Below, in pieces: positions 1 through 6,037 of a DNA stretch of 6,584 bases; positions within the stretch are counted from its first letter, which is position 1, and every line of letters starts with the position of its first letter. Under the pieces are notes generated by a model that did not search any database, was not told where the DNA came from, and saw nothing but the letters and a program-made list of their open reading frames with translations. The stretch covers positions 1 through 6,584 of the forward strand of contig JAIOPW010000260.1 in assembly GCA_021413665.1 (NCBI GenBank), given 5' to 3'. This DNA comes from Rhodocyclales bacterium (lineage in GTDB: Bacteria; Pseudomonadota; Gammaproteobacteria; Burkholderiales; Rhodocyclaceae). Position numbers and translations under genes: made by a program.

Positions 1-1368
1 CCGGGTGGCGGAGACGATTTCCATGCAGGTCATGGTGAAGGCGCCGTCGCCGACGATGGCGAACACCTCACGATCCGGATTGACCAGCCGGGCGCCGATG
101 GCGGCCGGCACCGCGTAGCCCATGCTGTTGAAATCGGTGGGGACGATCAGGCACTTGGTCTGCCGCACCGGAAACAGTTCGGCGGTCAGGTAGGTGTGGT
201 TGCCGTCGTCGACCACGGCGATCGCATCGTCGGGAACCGCCGCGCGCAGGGCGTTGAAGAACACGGCGGGATTGACCTTGCCGCCGCTGTCGTGGCGCAG
301 CCATTCGTCGTTGTAGGCAGCCTTGTCGCGCCGGATGCGGGCGTGGAGTTCCGCATTCGCCGTGCGCCCTGCGCCGACCTTCTTCAACTCGTCCAGCAGT
401 GCGCTTAGCACCGCACTGGCATCGCCCTCCAGCGCCACGGCCGCCGGGTAGTTGGCGCTGAAAACTTTAGGATTGATGTCGACATGCACCAGACCGGGCG
501 GCACCGTGACGCCGAAGCTGCCGGTGGCGATCTCCGCGAAGCGGGTGCCCACCGCCAGCATGCCGTCGCAGCCGGCAAAGGCATTGCGTGCGGTGGGCAC
601 CGCGGCAGCGCCGAAGCCGAAGCCGGTATGCAGGGGGTGGCTGGCAGGAAACACCGAGAGTCCTTGCAGCGTGGTCGCTACCGGCGCCTGCAGAAACTCG
701 GCGATGGCCCGGGTCTGCTCGAAGGCGTCGCGCGCGCCCCAGCCGATGAACAGGCCGGGCTGCTTTGCGGCCAGCAGCATTTCGGCGGCACGCCGGATTT
801 CGCCGGCAGCCGCCCGCTGCGGCCTGGCGATGACCGGTGCGGCCGGAATGTCCGGCACCTCGCCGGGAAACATCTGGATGTTGACCGGGATCTCGACGAA
901 CACCGGTCCCGGCTCATCCGAGCGCGCGATCTCCCAGGCCTTGAACAGGGTGGGCACGATCTCGGCGTGGCTGGTGACGAGGAAGCTGGCCTTGGTCAGC
1001 GGCTTGAGGAAGGCATGCTGGTCGAGTTCGTGCAACTGGTAGCGCTTGTCCAGGTCGGTGCGGATGCCGCCGCAGATCACCAGCATCGGGATGCCGTCGA
1101 GGAAGGCTTCGCCGATGCCGCTCGCGGCATGGGTAGCACCCGCGGCCGGCACGATGACCAGGGTGCCGGTCTGGTCCGAGGTGCGGCTGACGCCGTCGGC
1201 CATGAAGGACGCGCCGCCTTCGTGGGTCACCAGCACCGGCGTGATTTTTTCGGAGCTGTTGAGTTCGTCGTACAACTCGGTGTTGTGCACTCCGGGGATG
1301 CCGAAGGTGTAGCGGATGCCGAGGGCTTCGAGGGCCTTTACCGCGATCCATGCGCCGGTGCGTTTCAT
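1..1368 (-). CDS. Thiamine-diphosphate-dependent enzyme, acetolactate synthase/2-oxoacid decarboxylase superfamily (partial, C-terminus outside window)
   Basis: This frame is open from an ATG at 1368 to the window edge, giving 456 residues of a family usually about 540-570 long, so roughly the last 90-110 are missing. The N-terminal PYR domain carries the catalytic glutamate in VTHEGGASFMADG (E50), which activates the cofactor. A central domain follows. The C-terminal PP domain starts the diphosphate/Mg-binding motif as VGDGAF (GDG at 440-442); the matching Asn pair lies beyond the edge. The start is supported by GGAG about 10 nt upstream. It follows the FAD dehydrogenase gene by 30 bp and is probably co-transcribed with it. 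The superfamily covers acetolactate synthases, 2-oxoacid decarboxylases, glyoxylate carboligases and C-C lyases. I see no regulatory-subunit gene and nothing that fixes the substrate, so calling it IlvB would be over-reading. The superfamily call is very secure; the reaction is unknown. Confidence 0.93.
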   Translation of the reverse strand, partial: MKRTGAWIAVKALEALGIRYTFGIPGVHNTELYDELNSSEKITPVLVTHEGGASFMADGVSRTSDQTGTLVIVPAAGATHAASGIGEAFLDGIPMLVICGGIRTDLDKRYQLHELDQHAFLKPLTKASFLVTSHAEIVPTLFKAWEIARSDEPGPVFVEIPVNIQMFPGEVPDIPAAPVIARPQRAAAGEIRRAAEMLLAAKQPGLFIGWGARDAFEQTRAIAEFLQAPVATTLQGLSVFPASHPLHTGFGFGAAAVPTARNAFAGCDGMLAVGTRFAEIATGSFGVTVPPGLVHVDINPKVFSANYPAAVALEGDASAVLSALLDELKKVGAGRTANAELHARIRRDKAAYNDEWLRHDSGGKVNPAVFFNALRAAVPDDAIAVVDDGNHTYLTAELFPVRQTKCLIVPTDFNSMGYAVPAAIGARLVNPDREVFAIVGDGAFTMTCMEIVSATR

Positions 1369-1398
1369 TCGGGATTTCTCCAGGTCTCGTTCATGGCT

Positions 1399-2997
1399 TC
1401 AGGTGATCGATGCGGCGGCCTGTCCGGCGATGCGGCCGGTGAGGATGCAGCCGCCGAGGAAGCCGCCCTCGAGTGCGCGCAGGCCATGCATGCCGCCGCC
1501 GCCGAAGCCCGCCGCTTCGCCCGCCGCGTACAGGCCGGGTATGGCTTCGCCGGCGTGATCCAGCACACGGCTTTGCAGGTCGGTCTGGATGCCGCCGAGG
1601 CTCTTGCGGCTGATGATGAATTCGCGCACCGCGAGCAGCGGCCCGGCATTCGGGTCGAGGATCTTCTGGAACTTGCAGGTGCGGATGCGATCACCCTTCC
1701 AGTGCCGCACGTAGGCGATGCGCCGCAACTGCTCGTCGTTGTGCAGGCTCTGGCCGCGCTCGATCTGGGCATCGTAGTTCCTTGTGGCGGTGCGGATGGC
1801 GTCCAGACTCACGGCGTCGTCGCCCTGTAGCGCGTTCATTCTCGCCACCAGCTCGGGCAGGTCGCGGCCGACCACGAAGTCTTCGCACGAGGAAGTCATC
1901 TCGTCGTAGAGCCACTGGTTGCCGAACAGCAGGTCGCGCAGGAAGGCAAACTTCTTCTTGTCGCGAATCGAGGGGTTGAATTCGGCGCCGGAAACCGCGA
2001 GTTCCTTCAGCGCGATGCGCCGGTTCATCAACTGCCAGGAGTACTGCCGCTCCTGGGCGCACACCTGCGCCACCAGATCGCGCGTGTCGAAGCCCGTCAC
2101 CAGTGGCATCGGGCCGATGCGCTCGCCGCGCCAGTTGAGCCACAGGGCGGAGCGCGGCGGCACCACGGACAGGCCATGTCCGGGTTTGCGCGGCCGCGGA
2201 TGATGGACCCCGGCGGCATAGTTCCACATCGCGTCCAGATGCGTGAGCCGGCCGCCGACGCTGCTTACGGCATCGTGCAGGCGACCGTCGGCAAAGCGGT
2301 GGGAGCCGTTCAGAATCACCGGTGGCGGCGAGTTCCAGTCGCGGTGCCAGTGTTGCCGCACGCGCTCGATGTTGCCGTTGAAGCCGCCGGCCGCAATGAT
2401 CACGCAGCCGGAGTTGAGCTCGAAAGGCTTTTGATCCGCTTCGCCGATCCCGGCGCATCCGGTGACCACGCCATTCGATGTCAGCAGATTTTCCACGCGC
2501 TGGCCGAAGCGAATCTCCAGTCGTTCGTGTCGCGGGTGACGATGCAAACGGTCGATCAGGCGCAGCGCCAGTTCCCGCCCGGTGCCCCAGACGATGTGAA
2601 AGCGCGGCACCGAGTTGCCGGGCGTGTAGAGGCCGCGCTCGACCCAGTGCGGCGCGGGCAGGAAGCCCACTCCGCGCTGGCGCAGCCAGACACCGACTTC
2701 ATCGTGGCAGCGCTGCACATAAGCTTCGGCCCAGGCGCAGGGCCAGCGGTCGGCCAGGTCGAGTTCGCCGAAGGCATGCCAGTCGGCCAGCGCCAGCTCG
2801 GGCGTATCGCGAATGCCGGCACGCCGCTGCTCGGGCGTGCCGACCAGAAAGATGCCGCCGAAGCTTTCCTTCGCCAGGCCACCGAAGTTCTCTTCCGTGT
2901 CGCGCTCCAGAATCAGCACCCGGCGTCCGGCATCGAGCAGTTCCAGCGCCGCGCAGATGCCGGCAATGCCGCCACCAATGACGATGACTTCGCTCAC
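1399..2997 (-). CDS. FAD-binding dehydrogenase (COG3573-like, flavoprotein/fumarate reductase/ketosteroid dehydrogenase-type)
   Basis: The protein is 532 residues, cytoplasmic, with no signal peptide. The N-terminus is a Rossmann dinucleotide-binding fold: VIVIGGGIAG has the GxGxxG glycines at G8, G10 and G13, and the acidic residue closing the second strand is E31. A second FAD-contact motif, VIIAAGGFNGN, lies near 199-209. The C-terminal FAD segment is GGIQTD (468-473) followed by GLYAAGEAAGFGGGG (488-502). Between them is the substrate-capping domain typical of fumarate reductase/3-ketosteroid dehydrogenase-like flavoproteins. The start is GTG at 2997, with AGGAGG 8 nt upstream. An ATG inside the same leader is out of frame and stops after three codons, and the longer upstream frame has no conserved content. 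It is first in an operon with the thiamine-diphosphate enzyme. Family knowledge suggests an FAD-linked oxidation/desaturation or reduction of a carbonyl or carboxylic substrate; the actual substrate is not visible. Confidence 0.93.
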   Translation of the reverse strand: MSEVIVIGGGIAGICAALELLDAGRRVLILERDTEENFGGLAKESFGGIFLVGTPEQRRAGIRDTPELALADWHAFGELDLADRWPCAWAEAYVQRCHDEVGVWLRQRGVGFLPAPHWVERGLYTPGNSVPRFHIVWGTGRELALRLIDRLHRHPRHERLEIRFGQRVENLLTSNGVVTGCAGIGEADQKPFELNSGCVIIAAGGFNGNIERVRQHWHRDWNSPPPVILNGSHRFADGRLHDAVSSVGGRLTHLDAMWNYAAGVHHPRPRKPGHGLSVVPPRSALWLNWRGERIGPMPLVTGFDTRDLVAQVCAQERQYSWQLMNRRIALKELAVSGAEFNPSIRDKKKFAFLRDLLFGNQWLYDEMTSSCEDFVVGRDLPELVARMNALQGDDAVSLDAIRTATRNYDAQIERGQSLHNDEQLRRIAYVRHWKGDRIRTCKFQKILDPNAGPLLAVREFIISRKSLGGIQTDLQSRVLDHAGEAIPGLYAAGEAAGFGGGGMHGLRALEGGFLGGCILTGRIAGQAAASIT

Positions 2998-3023
2998 TGT
3001 TCCATCCTCCTGTTTTTTTTGGG

Positions 3024-3051
3024 AGTTTAGCCCGAAACGGGGTTGTGCCAA
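3024..3051 (-). promoter_or_regulatory. Putative sigma70-type promoter of the FAD dehydrogenase/ThDP enzyme operon
   Basis: Reading the minus strand, TTGGCA (3051-3046, five of six matches to TTGACA) is followed after 16 nt by TAAACT (3029-3024, four of six matches to TATAAT). Transcription would start near 3017, leaving a short leader with an A8 run (3020-3013) directly before the AGGAGG ribosome binding site. The spacer contains the 11-bp palindrome CCCGTTTCGGG, a possible operator. This is motif reading only. Confidence 0.5.
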
Positions 3052-3127
3052 GTGGCGCCGTGGCGCGCATCGCCAATGACTGCTGGCGCTTTCATCGATT
3101 AAGCTGTGTACTCGCAAGGAGAACTCG

Positions 3128-3832
3128 ATGCACGTTCGACACTGGCTGGCTCTCGGGCTCATGCTTGTTCAGGTATGGGCTTTGGCGCAAACGACGGAGC
3201 CACTGCCGCCACTTTCGCTCGAAGACGCGCGCGCGCAGCGTGTCCGGGGCAAGGCTTTGAAGGCGGAGGCCGAGGCGCGCTACGAAGCCGAGAAGGCGGA
3301 ATGCCAGGCGCGGGTCATTGCCGTCGGCTGCATGAGTTCGGCCAAAGACAGGCGTACCGCCACGGTGCGGGAGGCGGACACGCTCGAACGCGGGGGTCGC
3401 AAGGCCGAACGCGAAGCGCACCAGCGGGAAATCGAGGCCAAAGCTGCGAAGCGTGCCGCCGAGGCGCCGGGTCGCGAAGCAAAACAGCAGGCCGACGTCG
3501 AGCGCCATCGCGAAAAGGAAGCGCAACGGGTGGCGGAACGCGAGCGGCGCCAGTCCGAGGACGCGGCCAAACTTGAAACCCGTCGCGGCAAAGCGGCGGC
3601 GGAGCGGGCCGCAAAGCAGCGCAAGATCGAAGCGAGGCAGCAGGAGGACGCGGCGCGCGCGGCGCGGGCGCCGGAGAATGCAAAGAAGCGGGCAGAGCGC
3701 GAACGGCGGCACGCCGAGCGGGTCAGGAAAATCGACGAACGGGCGCAGCGATACGCCGAAACGCTGAAGCGGCGAGCGGCGGCAGCAATGAGCGCCAGCC
3801 TGCCCTTGTCCAGTCCGGCGGAGAGCGCATAG
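3128..3832 (+). CDS. Exported charged coiled-coil protein of unknown function; 3' end probably altered
   Basis: I do not recognise a named family. The 234-residue product opens with a signal peptide: basic start, hydrophobic core at about 6-19, and a signal peptidase I site ALA|Q after residue 20. A pair of cysteines, C59 and C68, could form a disulfide. Residues from about 75 to 216 are extremely rich in Arg, Glu, Lys and Ala with heptad-like spacing, predicting a long helix or coiled coil in the periplasm. The ATG has AAGGAG about 7 nt upstream. It is the only plus-strand gene here, divergent from the FAD dehydrogenase and convergent with the anti-sigma gene. The last 15-18 residues, from about AAAAMSASLPL, lie antisense to conserved anti-sigma codons, so the original C-terminus was probably lost at a junction near 3770-3790. 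The extreme composition of the middle part makes homology calls unreliable. No obvious promoter or terminator was seen. Confidence 0.75.
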   Translation: MHVRHWLALGLMLVQVWALAQTTEPLPPLSLEDARAQRVRGKALKAEAEARYEAEKAECQARVIAVGCMSSAKDRRTATVREADTLERGGRKAEREAHQREIEAKAAKRAAEAPGREAKQQADVERHREKEAQRVAERERRQSEDAAKLETRRGKAAAERAAKQRKIEARQQEDAARAARAPENAKKRAERERRHAERVRKIDERAQRYAETLKRRAAAAMSASLPLSSPAESA

Positions 3833-4560
3833 CCGAACTTGCCGTCGATCCAGTAGAAGACGTTGACCGTGCCTTCCTGCGCGAAGCGGAACGCGGTGTC
3901 GCGGTTGCTGGTGTTCTCGGTCGAGACATAGAGCGTCAGCCGCTGGCCGCTCGCATCCTGGTACATGAACTGGGCGACGGGTCCGCTGTTGCCGGGCAAC
4001 AACCGGCCGCCGACCAGTTCAAAGCCCTGGGCGCCCAGCTTGGGCGGGCGCACCGGCGTACCCAGGCGCTTGGAAAGCCAGGCAACCAGTTGGTCCTCCT
4101 GCTGTGCCGTGATCTCGACCGGGCGCCGCACGTCGGGGCTGAACACCGCGTGGGCCACCGCTGCCTGATGCGGCAGCGACATCGACGAAGCCTTGGCCAG
4201 GCTCTCCGCCGACGGGTAACGGTCGTGCGCCATCCAGCCGGCAAGGCCGCTGACCAGGGCGATGACGAAGCCGGCGGCAATCCGCTGCAGCGACCAGCGG
4301 GGCAGGAAAGCCTTGTCGCCGCCGGCCACGGCGGCGGGCGGCGAAGACGTCAGCGCGACCAGGCTTTCGGGCACGGCTTCATCGAGCACCGGATTGAACA
4401 GGGTCCGCAGTTCCTGCTTCTGCGCCAGGTAGGCGCGCGCCCGTTCCGCCTCTTCCGGTCGGGTGGCCAGGTAGGCCTGCACCTCGGCGCGTCGCGCTTC
4501 GGGCAGGGTCGCGTCGACCCAGGCGTGCAACTCGGCTTCGGTAATCGGGAGATTGCTCAT
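3280..4560 (-). CDS. Transmembrane anti-sigma factor with an aberrant antisense-encoded C-terminal extension
   Basis: The open frame encodes 426 residues, but only about 1-260 look like an anti-sigma factor. The N-terminal cytoplasmic sigma-binding helices (about 6-55, ELHAWVDATLP then LAQKQELRTLF) lack the Cys residues of the zinc-binding subtype. One membrane helix follows (about 94-111, IAAGFVIALVSGLAGWMA). The periplasmic domain ends with the family-like VNVFYWIDGKFGYALSAGL (232-250). Relatives usually stop a few residues later, near 255-265. Here the frame continues for about 165 Arg/Ser/Ala/Cys-rich codons antisense to the plus-strand coiled-coil gene and stops at 3280. The tail looks like antisense shadow sequence, so the natural stop was probably lost. 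The start overlaps the sigma gene stop by 4 nt (ATGA), implying translational coupling. The protein should hold the ECF sigma at the membrane until an envelope signal releases it. Whether the extended protein is stable or functional is unknown. Confidence 0.85.
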   Translation of the reverse strand: MSNLPITEAELHAWVDATLPEARRAEVQAYLATRPEEAERARAYLAQKQELRTLFNPVLDEAVPESLVALTSSPPAAVAGGDKAFLPRWSLQRIAAGFVIALVSGLAGWMAHDRYPSAESLAKASSMSLPHQAAVAHAVFSPDVRRPVEITAQQEDQLVAWLSKRLGTPVRPPKLGAQGFELVGGRLLPGNSGPVAQFMYQDASGQRLTLYVSTENTSNRDTAFRFAQEGTVNVFYWIDGKFGYALSAGLDKGRLALIAAAARRFSVSAYRCARSSIFLTRSACRRSRSARFFAFSGARAARAASSCCLASILRCFAARSAAALPRRVSSLAASSDWRRSRSATRCASFSRWRSTSACCFASRPGASAARFAALASISRWCASRSALRPPRSSVSASRTVAVRLSLAELMQPTAMTRAWHSAFSAS

Positions 4561-5057
4561 CGCACGACTCTCAGTTTGGTGCTTGCGGTCTGGCCTGCCA
4601 TGATCAGGCGCAGCCTTTCGCGGCCGCGGGACAGGCGCGACATGACGGTGCCGACCGGAATGCCCAGCGTGGTCGCGACGTCCGCATAGCTCATTTCTTC
4701 CAGCGCCACCAGCAGCATGACTTCGCGCTGCTCGTCGGCGAGCTGGCCCAGCGCTGATTCGATATCCCTCAGCTCCAGTGCATCGGCCTGGGTGGGACGC
4801 GTCGGCAACTCGAAATCATCCGTATCGATGGACTGCGTGGACAGCCGCGGCCGCCGCAACAGGTCGACCCGCAGGTTGTGCATGATGCCGAACAGCCAGG
4901 CGCGCATGTCGCTGCCGGCCCGCCATTGGTGCAGGCGGGACCAGGCCCGCTCCAGCGTGTCCTGCACCAGGTCGTCGGCGGCGGCGCGATCGCCGAGCAG
5001 CGCCCGCGCGTAACGGCGCAGGCGGGGAATCTCGGCCAGGATCGCGCTGCTGTCCAC
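4557..5057 (-). CDS. ECF-type RNA polymerase sigma factor
   Basis: With this start the protein is 166 residues, normal for an ECF sigma. Region 2 spans about 7-69: EIPRLRRYARALLGD, then DDLVQDTLERAW, and the core-binding and -10-recognition part MRAWLFGIMHNLRVDLLRR. Region 4 spans about 97-151 and carries the -35-binding helix-turn-helix in MSYADVATTLGIPVGTVMSRL. Regions 1 and 3 are absent, as expected. Two GTG starts are possible. GTG at 5057 begins just before the conserved region, 7 nt after the lipoprotein stop. GTG at 5108 would add 17 Ser/Thr-rich residues overlapping the lipoprotein gene. Neither has a good Shine-Dalgarno sequence, so translation probably depends on coupling to the upstream gene; I prefer 5057. 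It is co-transcribed with the lipoprotein and the anti-sigma factor and presumably directs RNA polymerase to the GGAAT-N17-CGTT promoter upstream of the operon. Confidence 0.93.
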   Translation of the reverse strand: MDSSAILAEIPRLRRYARALLGDRAAADDLVQDTLERAWSRLHQWRAGSDMRAWLFGIMHNLRVDLLRRPRLSTQSIDTDDFELPTRPTQADALELRDIESALGQLADEQREVMLLVALEEMSYADVATTLGIPVGTVMSRLSRGRERLRLIMAGQTASTKLRVVR

Positions 5058-5064
5058 TCGGCGA

Positions 5065-5454
5065 CTAAGGCTTGACGATGTGCCAGGCGTTGTTGAGGAA
5101 GCCGTCACCAGTCTTGTCGCCCGGCTTCTGGTCCTTGATCCAGAAGTAGAGCGGCTTGCCTTTCAGTGCCCACTGCTTCTTGCCGTCGTCACGGGTGACG
5201 ATGCTGTAGTCGCCGCTGGCGGTAGCGCCATCCATGGCGAAGAGCGGCGGCCAGTTCGTGGCGCAGGGTCCGTTGCAGACGCTCTTGCCGCTGCCGGCGG
5301 TGTCCTTGTCGAAGGTGTAGAGGGTCATGCCGTTGGGGCCGGTGAGCACGCCGTTGCTCGCCATGGCCGGGGCGGCCGGACGGGTGTCGTTGGCGGAACA
5401 CGCCGCCAGGGTGGCCGATGCGAGCAGCGCGAGCGCCAGATTGGTGATCTTCAT
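5065..5454 (-). CDS. Lipoprotein with secreted repeats of unknown function (COG4315/PF03640 type)
   Basis: The 129-residue protein begins with a lipoprotein signal peptide: MKITN, a hydrophobic core, then the lipobox LAAC with C19 as the lipidated residue. Ser at +2 carries no inner-membrane retention signal, so outer-membrane sorting is expected. The mature part holds two copies of the repeat of this family: GPNGMTLYTFDKD leading to CNGPCATNWPPL (about 39-71), and KGKPLYFWIKD leading to GFLNNAWHIVKP (about 98-129). The first repeat carries the C60/C64 pair (CNGPC), a possible redox or metal site; the second has no cysteines. The ATG at 5454 has GGAG 7 nt upstream; a longer frame upstream is promoter DNA. 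It is the first gene of the operon with the ECF sigma and anti-sigma genes, so it may be a target of that sigma or part of its signal input. The biochemical role of the family is not established. Confidence 0.92.
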   Translation of the reverse strand: MKITNLALALLASATLAACSANDTRPAAPAMASNGVLTGPNGMTLYTFDKDTAGSGKSVCNGPCATNWPPLFAMDGATASGDYSIVTRDDGKKQWALKGKPLYFWIKDQKPGDKTGDGFLNNAWHIVKP

Positions 5455-5473
5455 GATGTTCTCCGTTGGGGTT

Positions 5474-5510
5474 GGGGGTCCTACCCCTGCATGAACGTCG
5501 ATACCCCTGT
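5474..5510 (-). repeat. Direct repeat CAGGGGTA with 20-bp period and a small hairpin in the operon leader
   Basis: Reading the minus strand, CAGGGGTA occurs twice, once in the promoter spacer (5509-5502) and once in the leader (5489-5482), exactly 20 bp apart (about two helical turns). The second copy also forms a short stem, GGGGT-AGG-ACCCC, just before the ribosome binding site. The repeat could be a binding site for a regulator on one face of the DNA; no protein is assigned. Confidence 0.4.
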
Positions 5511-5519
5511 ACTTATTCC
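5494..5519 (-). promoter_or_regulatory. Putative ECF-sigma promoter for the lipoprotein-sigma-anti-sigma operon
   Basis: On the minus strand, GGAAT(AA) at 5519-5513 is followed by CGTT at 5497-5494, with 17 nt between GGAAT and CGTT. This is the general form of ECF promoters (a GGAA-containing -35 and a CGT/GTC-type -10). It lies about 40 nt upstream of the lipoprotein start, a sensible leader length. Because the operon encodes an ECF sigma factor, autoregulation is the simplest reading. The sigma specificity is inferred. Confidence 0.6.
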
Positions 5520-5527
5520 GCGGGCGG

Positions 5528-5552
5528 AAAAATAAGCCGTCATCGATGACGG
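5528..5552 (-). terminator. Rho-independent terminator of the HbpS/GlcG-like gene
   Basis: The minus strand carries the perfect 16-bp palindrome CCGTCATCGATGACGG (5552-5537), a 6-bp stem with a TCGA loop, followed by CTTATTTTT. This is a standard terminator layout about 70 nt after the stop codon at 5624. It separates the HbpS-like gene from the lipoprotein operon, whose -35 element begins only 9 bp further on. Confidence 0.75.
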
Positions 5553-5623
5553 GTCGCCGGCCCTTGCCGCCGCTTTCGCAGCCCGACTCGAAAGTCGGCG
5601 CTGGCGATACGGCGATTGGCTCG

Positions 5624-6013
5624 CTAAGCACCCAATGCGAGGGCGCCCGCCTCAGCGACGACGCCATCCTCCGAAGATTTCATGCCGGAAACGCCGATCG
5701 CGCCCACGTAGGCCCCATTGCGGACCAGCGGCAGGCCGCCCTCCAGGCAGATCGCGTCGGGCATCGTCACCATCCCCGGGCGTCCCTGCAATACCGCATC
5801 CTCGAAGGCCTTGGTCGGCCGCTTGAAGAGGATCGCGGTGCGGGCTTTCTGTTCGGCGACACGCACCGAGCCCTTCTGCGTGCCGTCCATGCGCTCCAGC
5901 GTGATCAGGTGGCCGCCGTCATCGACGATGGCGATGACCACGGTCCAGTTTCGTTCGGCCGCCGCGTTGCGGGCCGCCAGGGAGATGCGCTGCGCGTCTG
6001 CGAGAGTGAGCAT
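5624..6013 (-). CDS. HbpS/GlcG-like heme-binding family protein (PF03928)
   Basis: The protein has 129 residues, close to the family's usual 130-145. Landmarks are the start LTLADAQRISLAARNAAAERNW, the strand pair VVIAIVDDGGHLITLERMDG (about 25-44), the helix EQKARTAILFKRPT, and the C-terminal EGGLPL...YVGAIGVSG segment (91-110) followed by SSEDGVVAEAG. This simple alpha/beta fold occurs in HbpS (heme/redox-sensing accessory protein of streptomycetes), GlcG and cobalamin adenosyltransferase-like PduO C-terminal domains. Here there is no signal peptide, so it should be cytoplasmic. ATG at 6013 has GGAG about 8 nt upstream; a longer frame starting at 6085 would begin inside the tRNA terminator and is rejected. 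It is monocistronic, with its own terminator. Ligand binding is inferred only from the family name; many members have no known role. Confidence 0.92.
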   Translation of the reverse strand: MLTLADAQRISLAARNAAAERNWTVVIAIVDDGGHLITLERMDGTQKGSVRVAEQKARTAILFKRPTKAFEDAVLQGRPGMVTMPDAICLEGGLPLVRNGAYVGAIGVSGMKSSEDGVVAEAGALALGA

Positions 6014-6037
6014 GTCGGACTCCGGAAGGGTTTGCCA

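Noticed and set aside
484..1830. Plus-strand open frame of 448 codons across the ThDP and FAD genes
   Set aside because: It is antisense to two well-recognised enzymes, spans their boundary, has no start signal and encodes low-complexity Ala/Gly/Asp-rich sequence; a GC-driven shadow.
1399..2997. Calling the flavoprotein a 3-ketosteroid dehydrogenase (KstD)
   Set aside because: The fold and FAD motifs agree, but the COG3573-like branch has no proven steroid activity and no steroid genes are visible nearby.
2176..3030. Plus-strand open frame of 284 codons
   Set aside because: Complementary to the FAD dehydrogenase, whose motifs are intact on the minus strand; no domain recognisable.
3061..3112. 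Promoter for the plus-strand coiled-coil gene (e.g. TGTACT just upstream)
   Set aside because: The candidate -10 would leave almost no leader before the ribosome binding site and has no suitable -35.
3092..3712. Minus-strand open frame of 206 codons opposite the coiled-coil gene
   Set aside because: Antisense of a repetitive charged coiled coil; the plus-strand gene has a signal peptide and a good ribosome binding site, this one has neither.
4090..4689. Plus-strand open frame opposite the anti-sigma and sigma genes
   Set aside because: His/Gly/Arg-rich shadow of conserved genes, no ribosome binding site.
5583..5598. Hairpin CCGACT-TTCG-AGTCGG (minus strand) as a terminator
   Set aside because: Stable tetraloop stem but no T tract follows; the nearby palindrome with T5 (5528-5552) is the better terminator. 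It may protect the 3' end of the mRNA.
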